From: Acidovorax sp.
GTDB taxonomy: Bacteria; Pseudomonadota; Gammaproteobacteria; Burkholderiales; Burkholderiaceae_C
Assembly (NCBI RefSeq): GCF_022763525.1
Contig: NZ_JALEGG010000105.1
Span: 1-41,294, forward strand
DNA length: 41,294 bases
Direction: 5' to 3'
Each line of letters opens with the position of its first letter. Position 1 is the first letter of the stretch. The position numbers and the translations under genes were made by a program. The notes under the pieces are model-generated. The model saw only the letters and a program-made list of their open reading frames with translations, did not search any database and was not told where the DNA came from. Below are positions 23,924 to 31,845 of the stretch, piece after piece.

Positions 23924-24065
23924 CGATACCACTTGCGCTTGCTGCGGTGGGGTGTTGGGTGGGCAGGTAGAGGCTTACATGATGGCCTCACAAAGCGTTT
24001 GCGGACTTTTGAGACTTACCTGATTTAGTGCGAATTTTGGGCCAAAGTGTCACCTGTTGGCGAGC

Positions 24066-24099
24066 CCTATTTTGTCACCTCCACAGGTGACAAAATAGG
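24066..24099. promoter_or_regulatory. Perfect 15-bp inverted repeat between the HTH gene and the head terminator
   Basis: Arms CCTATTTTGTCACCT and AGGTGACAAAATAGG, spacer CCAC. A third GTCACCT half-site lies at 24049-24055. As RNA it makes a very stable hairpin without a T-run, so it is not a normal terminator. As DNA it could be an operator or antitermination site. The rest of 23924-24123 holds no gene I can see, and no convincing promoter. Confidence 0.8.
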
Positions 24100-24123
24100 C
24101 TTTGACTTTGCAGCACAGACGCT

Positions 24124-24627
24124 CTAAAGGCGCTGATCTGGAACGAAATGCGGCAGAGCATCACGGGCCGCTTCATTGCCCGCCAGGATGCCATTGGAGG
24201 CCATCCGCAAACGGCGCCGGAAGTCACGCAGCACCGTGTAAAAGTGCTTGCGCGAGATCTCCAGCGCATCGGCTGCCCGCTTGATAGGGCGGATGCGGTG
24301 AACGTAATACAGCTCGAAAACCCGCTTATCCAGGGCATCGGGCTGGCCGAGATAGGCCAGGTGTAGCGCCATCAATTCCGGGCTATTCACTGCATCGGGG
24401 CCGCCAGGCCGGACAGGCTTTGTGTTGCCGCTCATCTGCCCGAGGATGCTCGCGTATTTTGGTGCCGGAGCGTAGAAGCGACGCGTGCTGCACCAGCTGA
24501 CCCAACGCTCACACAGATCATCGAGGTCACTATCCTGCTGCGTGGTTTCTACTTCCTGATCATCGCCCCGAGGTGCGGGAGCTGCGAGGTTCAGTGCTTC
24601 GGTGTCGTAGTGGTCGGTTTGGCTCAT
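24124..24627 (-). CDS. HTH protein downstream of terminase; candidate late-gene regulator (167 aa)
   Basis: ATG 24627 (GGGGGA upstream) overlaps the terminase stop as ATGA; the longer open frame above is out of phase with any sensible N-terminus. Acidic N-terminal 45 residues, then LCERWVSWCSTRRFYAPAPKYASILGQM, and a sigma-like helix-turn-helix: ALDKRVFELYYVHRIRPIKR, AADALEISRKHFYTVLRDFRRRL. The pattern recalls phage late regulators (Q- or DUF1133-like), but I cannot name the family with certainty. It sits directly before a long inverted repeat and the first of the module terminators, where a Q-like antiterminator gene would be expected. Function is inference. Confidence 0.65.
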   Translation of the reverse strand: MSQTDHYDTEALNLAAPAPRGDDQEVETTQQDSDLDDLCERWVSWCSTRRFYAPAPKYASILGQMSGNTKPVRPGGPDAVNSPELMALHLAYLGQPDALDKRVFELYYVHRIRPIKRAADALEISRKHFYTVLRDFRRRLRMASNGILAGNEAARDALPHFVPDQRL

Positions 24628-26699
24628 GAAATCCCCCTTGAAAGAATGCGGCGCCCTACCGGCTGGGCGCGCTGGATGGTGGGCGCAGGCATGGCAACCG
24701 GCGCGGGTGATGTGGGTGGCGCAGCTGCGGCTGGCGCATCGGCTGACAGTACAGACGTCTGTACGGTGGCGGCGGCGGTCACGACGGGCGCTGGCGGCGG
24801 CGCGGCGGGCAGCGGAGGCGGCGCAAACAGGTCGGCCGTGGGCGGGATGAGCTTGTCGCGCAGCCGCTGCCAGTCCAGCGCGGACCACTTGTGCAGGCCA
24901 AGGCGGTAGGCCACGGCGAGGTTGTACTGAGACAGGTCGAGCGGCTCATTGCGGGCACCGTTCGGTTTGACCCACTCGCGCACGGCGCGCCCCTTAACGT
25001 ATCGAGTACGTGGTTGCTCCACGACAAGACCCGCGAACCACTCAGCCGGGAGTTTGTCGTGGAAGTGCATCGCTCCCGGACCTTCGATGAGGTGGAAGCG
25101 GTTGAACAGGTAGTCCTTGGCAACGTCTGTGCCGACCATCCACCGCTCAACCCCGCCTTGGCGCTTTGTGCCGCCCCAGTCGATGTCCACCTTGCTGGGC
25201 GCGCTGCTGATGATGGGACGGTTCGGCCGGGGCGATCCGCCCAGCACTGTGCAGCCCAGGTGCGCCCGGGCAGCGCCGTAGTTGTACACGTCCTGCGTGT
25301 GGTGACCGCCCGCGTCGATGCCATCCGCGCTGATCATGATGGCCCGCCCGCTGGCGTGCAGCAGCGGGGTGCGGCGGATTTCGTCCAGCCGCGCCCAGAC
25401 GCTCTTTGGATCATCGGGCGAGTCGGAAGGCAGTCCGGGGAGCACGATGTAGTCGAGCACCCAATGCTCCATGCCCGGCCCCCAGGCTTCGATCTGGACC
25501 TCCAGCCGGGTGTCTTGGGTGTCGGTAGCCATGGTCACCACCAAAGCCTCGTCAGGAATCACGCGCGGCGGGTATGGCTCAGCACGGTCCTGCAGCTGCT
25601 TGGCGGTAGTGTTCGCCTCGGTATTCTTGTAGCTCAGACCCAGGCGGGTGTTGTAGAACACCTGCATGCCTTCGTGATCGCCGCGCGCGAGGCGGTCTTT
25701 CGCCCGGGCGTACTGTCGGGCCAGCGACAGCCAGGTGATCGCGCCGATGGGCATGTAAAACGCGGACAGGGTGAAGCTGATGGTTTCACCGTCGCCCGTC
25801 GATGTTGCCACCCAGCGGGCCTCTCCACCCATGCCGATGTCGGGAAGCATGGTTGTCTTGTGGTGTTCATCGATCTCGAAGAAGCACGCAGGGCATACAA
25901 ACCATGCCCTGTCCATGTAGCCTGTTTCCGGGTCGCGCTCATAGCGAAAGTTATCCAGCACCAGAGCATGAAGGTGACCACAGTCAGGGCAAGGAACGTG
26001 GAATTCCTCCTGCGTGCCCATGGCAAAGAGGTCATCGATTTTGCTGAAACCTTCGGTGCTTGGGCTGCTGGTGTAGAAGAACTTGCAGTCGTTGGCGTAC
26101 TGCGTGGCCCGGGCCTCTGCCAGCTCAACAGGGTCGCCTTCGTCATCAACGTTCAACTCCAGCCGGTCGATCTCATCCACGTAGATGTACGGTGCGGAGA
26201 CCTCGGCCAGGTTGGCGGCTGAGCCAGCGGTGTTCATGTACAGGGTGGCATCGCCCAGAAAGTCTTTAGCCTGCACCGTGTTGCGGCTGTCACGGCTCTT
26301 GGCCGCTGCCGCACGCTCGCGCAACTCGGGCACGTTGCGGATCATGGTGCTGACCCGGGCTGAGAACCGCTTCACCAGGGTGTCGGTGGGCTCCAGCGCC
26401 AGGATGTTGCGCGGCCTGCGGTGCATGAGCGCACCGATCCAGTTCAAGGCGGTCTGCGTCTTGAACATCTGCGAGGCCACCTTCGCCACCACCCGCTTGC
26501 ACGGGTGCCCTGGCGAAAGCACCTGATGCACGCGCCGAGCGGGCGGGCTCCGGTCGAACCGGAACGGCCCCGGCTGGGGGCCGCTCTTGGGCAGGATCAT
26601 GAACTCCTCGGCCCATTCGTCCACGCGCAGCTCGGGGTCGGGGCGCGCGGCCTCCATAGCGGCGCGGATGACGAGTTCGTAGCCGTCAACGAGGTTCAC
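24624..26699 (-). CDS. Terminase large subunit (GpA family, 691 aa)
   Basis: ATPase-nuclease motor that cuts concatemers and fills proheads. Motifs: Walker-A-like VASQMFKTQT (74-83), Walker B YIYVDEID (171-178), zinc-type CPDC (237-240) and CPAC (269-272), nuclease-region ATDTQDTRLEVQ and DGIDAGGHHTQDVYNY. The C-terminal 70 residues are a Pro/Ala-rich linker. GTG 26699 overlaps the methyltransferase stop (GTGA) with GGGGG upstream; a GTG two codons earlier is the alternative. GpA-type enzymes usually act at a cos site with a Nu1-type partner, here the 27964-28539 product. Confidence 0.95.
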   Translation of the reverse strand: MNLVDGYELVIRAAMEAARPDPELRVDEWAEEFMILPKSGPQPGPFRFDRSPPARRVHQVLSPGHPCKRVVAKVASQMFKTQTALNWIGALMHRRPRNILALEPTDTLVKRFSARVSTMIRNVPELRERAAAAKSRDSRNTVQAKDFLGDATLYMNTAGSAANLAEVSAPYIYVDEIDRLELNVDDEGDPVELAEARATQYANDCKFFYTSSPSTEGFSKIDDLFAMGTQEEFHVPCPDCGHLHALVLDNFRYERDPETGYMDRAWFVCPACFFEIDEHHKTTMLPDIGMGGEARWVATSTGDGETISFTLSAFYMPIGAITWLSLARQYARAKDRLARGDHEGMQVFYNTRLGLSYKNTEANTTAKQLQDRAEPYPPRVIPDEALVVTMATDTQDTRLEVQIEAWGPGMEHWVLDYIVLPGLPSDSPDDPKSVWARLDEIRRTPLLHASGRAIMISADGIDAGGHHTQDVYNYGAARAHLGCTVLGGSPRPNRPIISSAPSKVDIDWGGTKRQGGVERWMVGTDVAKDYLFNRFHLIEGPGAMHFHDKLPAEWFAGLVVEQPRTRYVKGRAVREWVKPNGARNEPLDLSQYNLAVAYRLGLHKWSALDWQRLRDKLIPPTADLFAPPPLPAAPPPAPVVTAAATVQTSVLSADAPAAAAPPTSPAPVAMPAPTIQRAQPVGRRILSRGIS
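24749..24764. repeat. Copy 1 of the palindrome GTACAGACGTCTGTAC
   Basis: Perfect 16-bp palindrome in the Pro/Ala-rich 3' part of the terminase gene, where it encodes V-Q-T-S-V. An identical copy is at 38318-38333 and a near copy at 16054-16069. Confidence 0.9.
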
Positions 26700-27963
26700 T
26701 CGCACCCCCTGGCTCGGCGAAGCAGCTCGACAAGTGCCACTGCAGCCTGCAGCGGTACAACTCCATTTCCGACCTGACGCAGCTGGTGAGCGCGGGATTC
26801 GTCCACCAGATAGGCCATCCCATCAGCCAGCATGCGAATGCCGGGTTCAACCGCCGGGGCAAGGTCCGGTCGGTGGGTGACAATGCTCGCCCATCGAGGG
26901 TCGAGAGGACCGGGTGCGAAAAGTGGTGTTCCACGAAGTTTGGGAGCTGCTCGCCGCCCGTATGCTTGCGGCTCTCCTGGCTTTCCTGGCTGTTCGGCGT
27001 CCGGTAGTCGCGGCTCGCCGGGGTTGGCCATAACGCCGCATCCCGGCTCAAATTCCCACCCTGAGTGGACGTCAGATCGGCGCCCGGCCTGCGGCCGTCG
27101 TGCGCATTCGGCGTCGGCCACAATCCACCGGACTCGTCCATATTCATCAACTGTCGCGAGTCCGGCGCAATCGGGATCGTCCAGTTGCGAGACTGCGACC
27201 CCAGGTCCACCGTCCGCTTCTCGCCAGAACTCGTTTTGCCCCTGGATTCGATCAGTTCGGGTGGAAGGCAGCGACCACCGTTGGGCACATTGGGCGTCAT
27301 CCACAGCTTTGCTGCCAGCGCTATCGTGGGCCGGCTTGTCGCTCCCTCCGAGGTCGAGCGGTTGATGCGCTCGTGGCCCGTGTCCGGTGTCGGCCACACG
27401 CCGCCAAGCGATGCAGAACCATCGGGCGCGCCCATGACCGGCGCCCACATCTGACGCTGAAAGAGTGATCCATTCCGTGTCCCACCCGCGGTCGGCCAGT
27501 TCTCCCACGACACGGGCGGCGGCGCGTTCTTCGATAGAGCCTTCGGCTTCGTCCACAGCGGAGGCGGTGGCAGTAGCGATGGCGCTGACGTTCTCCAGAA
27601 TGAGTCCGAGCGCACCGCAATCGTCAGCGATGTCGAGGATGTCGAAGAAAAGGCCAGAGCGCGCACCATCAAGTCCGGCGCGCCTCCCGGCGATGCTGAT
27701 GTCCTGGCACGGGAAGCCCGCAATGATGAAATCCACGAGTCCGCGCCACGCTGCGCCGTCGAAGGTGAGCAGGTCAGACCAGACAGGCGCCGGATCAATG
27801 GCTCCCGCTTCCATAAGACAGGCAAGCTGCGCGGCTGCAGCGGCTTCCCGCTCCACGTAGCAAACGGTTCGGTGCTCGATGCCGAGAAACTCGAATGCGG
27901 CACGGACTCCCTCTCCGAGCATGCCGACTCCGGCGCACAATTCGATGGAATGTAGAGCCACAT
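26686..27963 (-). CDS. Second full-length reading frame over the methyltransferase gene (WPTP-repeat protein, 425 aa)
   Basis: ATG 27963 lies six bases after the SD and overlaps the methyltransferase GTG as ATGTG. The first 150 residues are Ser/Pro-rich and unconvincing. The rest shows a recurring W-x-T-P motif (W190, W221, W282, W312; one variant at W261), segments such as WMTPNVPNGGR, ALWPTPASRDYRTPN and GEQLPNFVEHHF, and an end with LNPAF (372-376) and WLMGWP (379-384). I recall proteins with WPTP repeats and an LNPxFVEWLMGWPxGWT end from other phages, which argues this frame is translated at least in part. Length alone is not evidence in this GC-rich DNA. How both frames could be used is unknown. 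Confidence 0.4.
   Translation of the reverse strand: MWLYIPSNCAPESACSERESVPHSSFSASSTEPFATWSGKPLQPRSLPVLWKREPLIRRLSGLTCSPSTAQRGADSWISSLRASRARTSASPGGAPDLMVRALAFSSTSSTSLTIAVRSDSFWRTSAPSLLPPPPLWTKPKALSKNAPPPVSWENWPTAGGTRNGSLFQRQMWAPVMGAPDGSASLGGVWPTPDTGHERINRSTSEGATSRPTIALAAKLWMTPNVPNGGRCLPPELIESRGKTSSGEKRTVDLGSQSRNWTIPIAPDSRQLMNMDESGGLWPTPNAHDGRRPGADLTSTQGGNLSRDAALWPTPASRDYRTPNSQESQESRKHTGGEQLPNFVEHHFSHPVLSTLDGRALSPTDRTLPRRLNPAFACWLMGWPIWWTNPALTSCVRSEMELYRCRLQWHLSSCFAEPGGASEPR
26696..27961 (-). CDS. C5-cytosine DNA methyltransferase (421 aa)
   Basis: Phage C5-MTase: motif I ELCAGVGMLGEG (7-18), catalytic motif IV GFPCQ (82-86, Cys85), motif VI ENV (123-125), a motif-VIII-like GHGRARWF (175-182) and motif X RQVGNG (about 395-400). 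The target-recognition region (190-340) contains spaced VADT/VDDA/LDDP/VADA/MANP segments, typical of a subgroup of these enzymes. It transfers a methyl group to cytosine C5, probably to evade restriction. It starts at GTG 27961 with GGAGG upstream, two bases past the Nu1 stop, and overlaps the terminase start. A second frame covers its whole length. Confidence 0.9.
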   Translation of the reverse strand: MALHSIELCAGVGMLGEGVRAAFEFLGIEHRTVCYVEREAAAAAQLACLMEAGAIDPAPVWSDLLTFDGAAWRGLVDFIIAGFPCQDISIAGRRAGLDGARSGLFFDILDIADDCGALGLILENVSAIATATASAVDEAEGSIEERAAARVVGELADRGWDTEWITLSASDVGAGHGRARWFCIAWRRVADTGHGPRAHQPLDLGGSDKPAHDSAGSKAVDDAQCAQRWSLPSTRTDRIQGQNEFWREADGGPGVAVSQLDDPDCAGLATVDEYGRVRWIVADAECARRPQAGRRSDVHSGWEFEPGCGVMANPGEPRLPDAEQPGKPGEPQAYGRRAAPKLRGTPLFAPGPLDPRWASIVTHRPDLAPAVEPGIRMLADGMAYLVDESRAHQLRQVGNGVVPLQAAVALVELLRRARGCE

Positions 27964-28539
27964 TCAGCCCTCCTTTGTTGGCAACAGCGCCGCCATCCGG
28001 GCCTCAAAGCCCTCCAGCGCCTTGCGGGTTTCTTCAACAATCACGTGCTCGATCTCGCGCGAGTCGCCGAGGCCGATGCAGCGTGGCGCGGCGCGCTGGC
28101 CGATGACCATCACGGCATCACGAAAGGAGCGCACCACATCAAAGGTCCCGCGCTGCACCCGGTCGCGCTCGACCAGCAGTCCGGCGTCCTTCAGGTTCGC
28201 GCGTACCGCCATCTCGGCGTCGGCCTTCTCGCGCATGGCCCGGTAGTCGGCATAACCAGGCTGAGCTGGACCACCCTGCGCCGCTTCAGGGCTGCTGGCA
28301 GTGTTTTCGGCCTCGGGTGCCACTGCACCAGCATCCGCAGCCGCAGGGGCCGCCGTGCGTCCGCTGTCGGCCCGTGCGCGGGTGTTCTGCGCCCACTGGA
28401 TATCGGCTACTGCCGGGTCGACCTTTCCGTTAATCAGCGTGATGCGCCCCTCGGCCACAGCCTTTGCCACGGCAGACTTCGCTACGCCGCGGCGGCGGGC
28501 GTACTCAGCCTGAGTGATCAGCTCCACGCGGGTGTTCAC
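27964..28539 (-). CDS. Terminase small subunit, Nu1-like (191 aa)
   Basis: GTG 28539 with GGGAG upstream. The N-terminus is a winged-helix/HTH DNA-binding unit (LITQAEYARRRGVAKSAVAKAV, EGRITLINGKVDPAVADIQW), followed by an Ala/Pro linker and a helical C-terminus (DYRAMREKADAEMAVRANLKD, GTFDVVRSFRDAVMVIGQR). This is the layout of Nu1 homologues, which bind cosB-type sites and recruit GpA. It precedes the methyltransferase and large terminase in one operon. Confidence 0.85.
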   Translation of the reverse strand: MNTRVELITQAEYARRRGVAKSAVAKAVAEGRITLINGKVDPAVADIQWAQNTRARADSGRTAAPAAADAGAVAPEAENTASSPEAAQGGPAQPGYADYRAMREKADAEMAVRANLKDAGLLVERDRVQRGTFDVVRSFRDAVMVIGQRAAPRCIGLGDSREIEHVIVEETRKALEGFEARMAALLPTKEG

Positions 28540-28805
28540 TTTTCGCTCCCGCGTTCACCTGTTCGTTCACTTTTCCCAGCGCCAGCCACTAGCGCCCGCG
28601 CGGGGGTCGAATTACCCCGGTGAGGAAGCGCGCCAGGAGTACCTACATGGGGGGGGCGGCTTAGCTTGTAACGCAAGGTCCAAGGCCGAGCGGATCGCGC
28701 GGCGGTGAAGCCGGGCGCGCATCGAGCCATGGGCATGACGGCGCAGGACGGCCGGTCAGCGCCAACATCCACCGCCGTGGTCTCGAACACATCAATCGCT
28801 TCCAT
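28536..28805 (-). CDS. Possible small protein upstream of Nu1, overlapping a cos-candidate region (89 aa)
   Basis: ATG 28805 with AAGGA upstream; the TGA overlaps the Nu1 GTG, so coupling is plausible. The product is Arg/Pro/Ala-rich with no recognised domain (FTAARSARPWTLRYKLSRPP, GNSTPARALVAGAG). The composition looks like noncoding GC-rich DNA read through. The same bases may be conserved for another reason, because cos lies upstream of nu1 in lambda-type phages. Treat as uncertain. Confidence 0.3.
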   Translation of the reverse strand: MEAIDVFETTAVDVGADRPSCAVMPMARCAPGFTAARSARPWTLRYKLSRPPHVGTPGALPHRGNSTPARALVAGAGKSERTGERGSEK

Positions 28806-28840
28806 CCCTTTTCCTTTCTTTCTTCAAAGAGAACAAACCT

Positions 28841-29067
28841 GATTACGCGGTTACGCACGCGCGTAACACCCAAACCCGCGCCACGCCTAGCGAGTTACGC
28901 GATTACGCAGTTACGCTGCACACGCACACACATACATGCACGCACACACGCGCCCGCCTGCACGCCTGCGCACATGCACACACGCAGGAGGCGCGTAACC
29001 GCGTAATCGCGTAACTACCCGCGCCACGCTTAGCTTTTGGCGTTACGCACTTACATAACCGCGTAAC
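28841..29067. repeat. Iteron cluster with 8-bp period; probable replication origin
   Basis: Eleven copies of TTACGC or its complement GCGTAA in 227 bases, mostly spaced exactly 8 bp (28843, 28851; 28895, 28903, 28911; 28993, 29001, 29009). Blocks 28894-28916 and 28993-29015 form a 23-bp inverted repeat with one mismatch, separated by a CA/CG-rich 76-bp spacer. CCCGCGCCACGCCTAGC (28875) recurs at 29018 with one change. No gene fits here (28806-29078). The place next to the helicase gene and the iteron pattern fit a phage origin, or the operator of a regulator. Confidence 0.8.
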
Positions 29068-29078
29068 CAAGAAGCCGC

Positions 29079-30782
29079 TCATTCATCACCTCCATCGGCA
29101 TCGCCGCCATCGTGGGAGGGGGAGCCCGAGCCATAGCCCACGTACTTGCGCAGCGCCTGGGCGAAGTCGGTCACCGAGCTACTGGCCCACTCGCCCTCGG
29201 TCATGGCAACGTCATCCGGTCCTGCGTCAGGCTTGCGCAGCACAGGCTCGCTCACCAGCAACATGCGCGTGGTCTTCTTGGCCTCGCCTGGCTTGACCAC
29301 ATTCATGGCCTTGATGCGCACTGGCCTGCTCTGCCCCTCTGCAAAGCGGGTGAGCGTGGGTGTGAACTGATTGCGCTTGAACGGGTAGCGGTCGCCTGTG
29401 CGCTGGCACCACTTGAGGTAGGCCGTATACGCCTGGTCCACCGCGCACGCTTGATAGGGCAGGTCCAGCTCGCCGCTAGCCCACTCTGCCCAGAACTGCT
29501 CAGGGCTCTTGCGGTTGATCTCGATCAGCGCCTCTTTGGCCGCCGTCATGGGTGCCGGTGAATAGGGGTGGAAGCCGTCAAGCGGGTAGGTCAGCAGGAA
29601 GTGATAGAACGCCTCTGCCCCCCCGTTGTCCCGCCACTCGCCCAGCTTGCGGTAGTACTCCGGGTCTTTGGCCCGGGGCGTGTACACCACCAGATACCGC
29701 CGGTCGCTGTTGTCCAGGGCCAGGGGCTGCAGCTCGTTTGAGAGGAACACGATGTTCATCTGGTTCTTCTCTTCCCGACGAGCCAGGTTCTTCGGGTTGA
29801 TCTGCACCGTGGGCGAAGTGATCAGCGCCTTCAGCCGGTTCTTGTTGTGCACCAGCTCCGCGCGGCTGGAAACCTCATCCCCCACCACAAACATCTTGCA
29901 GCTTCGCCAGTCGTTGAACTTGTCCTCCAGCTCATCCTGGCCGACCAGGGCGCCGTACTTCCCGTAGATCGCCACCATGATGTCGAACAGAAAGTTCTTA
30001 CCGGCGCCCTCATCCCCGTGCATCACCACGGCCGTGCGCAGCTTCGCGCCAGGGTGCTGCAGCGGGTAGGCCAGCCAGCACAGCAGCCAGTGCATGATTT
30101 CGTCGCACTCGGCTTCGTGCTCCGCCGCCCGGCTGGTCAGGTAGCGCACCAGCTCAAGGATGGGGTCCACGTTGCCTTCCTTGGGCACCATGGCCATGCC
30201 GTCGTACAGATTGACCGTCGTCTCCGGGTCGCACGTCATCGTGGGGTCAAACACCACGTCATCTAGCCGCACCGTGCGGCGCCGCTCGCTCGACTTCCAC
30301 ATGCGCACCATGTCCGCGCCGTGGGCGTGGCCCATGTTGGCGATCTTCATCTGCAGGCGCTCACTGCCGTCCCACACCGTGTCCGTGCCGTAGATCAGCA
30401 CGAAGTGCTCGCACAGGTGGTTGAACTTGCCCCAGTCGATGGTCTTTTCTTTCTTGCGCCCCTGTACCGGCTTGTCGCCAGCGGCATCGTCGGCAGGCGG
30501 CTCAGAAGACTCCCCGGCGTCACCACCCCCATCCCCCGACATGAGCGCAGCTGCGCTACTTTGGGGGAGGGGGGGCGGGGCCGAGCTGGGGCCGCCGTCT
30601 ACATCCGTTGATGTAGCCCCGCCGCCCTGCCCCCGGCCCGCGCCGAAGTCCACGCGAACGACAGAACTATCGTGCGGCGCTGGCGCGCCGATGGCATCGA
30701 AGGCATGCGCGTCTTCGCGCGCATGCGGCGCGGGCTCCACCGCCCCGCCCTGTGGCCCGCTGCCTGGCGTCGTTTCAGCCAT
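29079..30782 (-). CDS. Replicative helicase, SF3/NrS-1-primase-like (567 aa)
   Basis: Long Gly/Pro/Ala-rich, disordered-looking N-terminus (1-110), then a helicase domain of the DUF5906/phage SF3 type: Walker A GDEGAGKN (256-263), Walker B KMFVVGDE (296-303), sensor FLSNE (346-350), arginine-finger-type DRRY (360-363). Upstream, WGKFNHLCEHFVLIYGTDTVWDG begins the conserved block. The C-terminal 100 residues form a winged-helix-like DNA-binding part (QAYTAYLKWCQRTGDRYPF). It would unwind DNA at the adjacent iteron region. ATG 30782 overlaps the primase end by 8 bases. Confidence 0.9.
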   Translation of the reverse strand: MAETTPGSGPQGGAVEPAPHAREDAHAFDAIGAPAPHDSSVVRVDFGAGRGQGGGATSTDVDGGPSSAPPPLPQSSAAALMSGDGGGDAGESSEPPADDAAGDKPVQGRKKEKTIDWGKFNHLCEHFVLIYGTDTVWDGSERLQMKIANMGHAHGADMVRMWKSSERRRTVRLDDVVFDPTMTCDPETTVNLYDGMAMVPKEGNVDPILELVRYLTSRAAEHEAECDEIMHWLLCWLAYPLQHPGAKLRTAVVMHGDEGAGKNFLFDIMVAIYGKYGALVGQDELEDKFNDWRSCKMFVVGDEVSSRAELVHNKNRLKALITSPTVQINPKNLARREEKNQMNIVFLSNELQPLALDNSDRRYLVVYTPRAKDPEYYRKLGEWRDNGGAEAFYHFLLTYPLDGFHPYSPAPMTAAKEALIEINRKSPEQFWAEWASGELDLPYQACAVDQAYTAYLKWCQRTGDRYPFKRNQFTPTLTRFAEGQSRPVRIKAMNVVKPGEAKKTTRMLLVSEPVLRKPDAGPDDVAMTEGEWASSSVTDFAQALRKYVGYGSGSPSHDGGDADGGDE

Positions 30783-31845
30783 AGCGCCTCGCCATCATCG
30801 TGACGACGCCAGACAGCTGCTTGCGCACGGCATCAAGGCCCTCGCGCGCCTGCAGGTCGTTGAAGTCGGTGTCCTTATCGCCCCGCGTGGCCGGCTTGAA
30901 AATCGGCCAAACAAGGTCACAGCCCTCCACCTTTCGGGCGATCGCTCGTGCAGCCGTGCGGCCGGGGTTCGTCAGATCGCCCGAAACAGGGTCGCAGGTC
31001 TTCCAATCGTCGTCGGCCAGGATCAAGATGCGGGTGACCGGGTACAGCTTGCGCAGCAGCGGCACCACGTGCGCCAGGTTGCCCGCGTCCAAGGCCACAA
31101 ACACCGGGTACACGCCGTCGACGGCCTCACGCGCCGTCAGGCCCGTGGCATAGCCCTCCACCACAAGCAGCAGCGGCGTGGTGTCGGCGTTGATGTCACC
31201 CAGGCGCAAGCAGCACCCCGGCTTGTCCATTCCCCGCTGGTAAATCTTGGCCCCATCGGGCCTGATGAACTGCAGAGCGCGCAGCGCCTCCTCTCGCGGC
31301 AAGTCGTACCGCAGCAGCGGCACCAGCACCGTGCCCTCGGGCAAGTGCACCCGCGTGTCATCCTCCCCCGGCTCTCCCGGCCAGCGCAGCACAAACGGCG
31401 CAGCCAGGTAGCGGCACGCCTCGCCCTGCACGCCTTTCCGCTCCAGATAGGGCGAGCGTCCATCCTTCACGCCCCGGCGCCACACATCGATGGCCTCTGC
31501 CATCGCATTGGCGATCTCGGCCCGGCGCTCGGCCGCAGCCTTGGCGCGCTGCGCCCGCAGCTCCTCAGCCCGGCGCGCGCGCTCTTCGGGGGAGAGGGGC
31601 GCCCACTCCACATCCACCTTCTGGCTGGCCCCGCCATGGCGGTACGTGCCAAACGTGCCCACCACATAGGTGCCGCCGCCCTTGTCCTGGTCGCGGCGGA
31701 AGAGATAGAGCTTGTACCAGTCCTTGCCACCCTTGCCGCACGTCACGCTCTTCGGCGTGTCCAGCTTGAGGGGCAAGTCCTTGCCCTCGCGCAGCTCAAT
31801 GCCGAACTGCGCCATCTGAAAGAGCACCTGCTGATAGTTGTCCAT
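30775..31845 (-). CDS. Toprim-domain DNA primase (356 aa)
   Basis: ATG 31845 overlaps the previous stop by one base (TGATG). Residues 1-80 resemble a small phage beta domain with CGKGGKDWYKLYLF; 85-125 form a charged helix; then a DUF7146-type primase region (SPYLERKGVQGEACRYL, VLVPLLRYD, LQFIRPDGAKIYQRG) and the Toprim fold with the catalytic VVEGYATGLT (E230) and LILADDD (278-280). It synthesises RNA primers and works with the helicase encoded next. Confidence 0.9.
   Translation of the reverse strand: MDNYQQVLFQMAQFGIELREGKDLPLKLDTPKSVTCGKGGKDWYKLYLFRRDQDKGGGTYVVGTFGTYRHGGASQKVDVEWAPLSPEERARRAEELRAQRAKAAAERRAEIANAMAEAIDVWRRGVKDGRSPYLERKGVQGEACRYLAAPFVLRWPGEPGEDDTRVHLPEGTVLVPLLRYDLPREEALRALQFIRPDGAKIYQRGMDKPGCCLRLGDINADTTPLLLVVEGYATGLTAREAVDGVYPVFVALDAGNLAHVVPLLRKLYPVTRILILADDDWKTCDPVSGDLTNPGRTAARAIARKVEGCDLVWPIFKPATRGDKDTDFNDLQAREGLDAVRKQLSGVVTMMARRYG

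Noticed and set aside
24001-24125. Minus-strand promoter of the form TTGTCA-N17-ATAGGG within the inverted repeat
   Set aside because: The -10 match is too poor, and the boxes are simply parts of the repeat arms.
28590-28615. Sequence resembling a tRNA T-arm (GGGGTCGAATTACCCC)
   Set aside because: The loop is nine bases, not seven, and no acceptor, D or anticodon arms can be folded around it.
28841-29067. Repeat cluster considered as a CRISPR array
   Set aside because: Units are 8 bp, without 30-bp spacers, and occur in both orientations.
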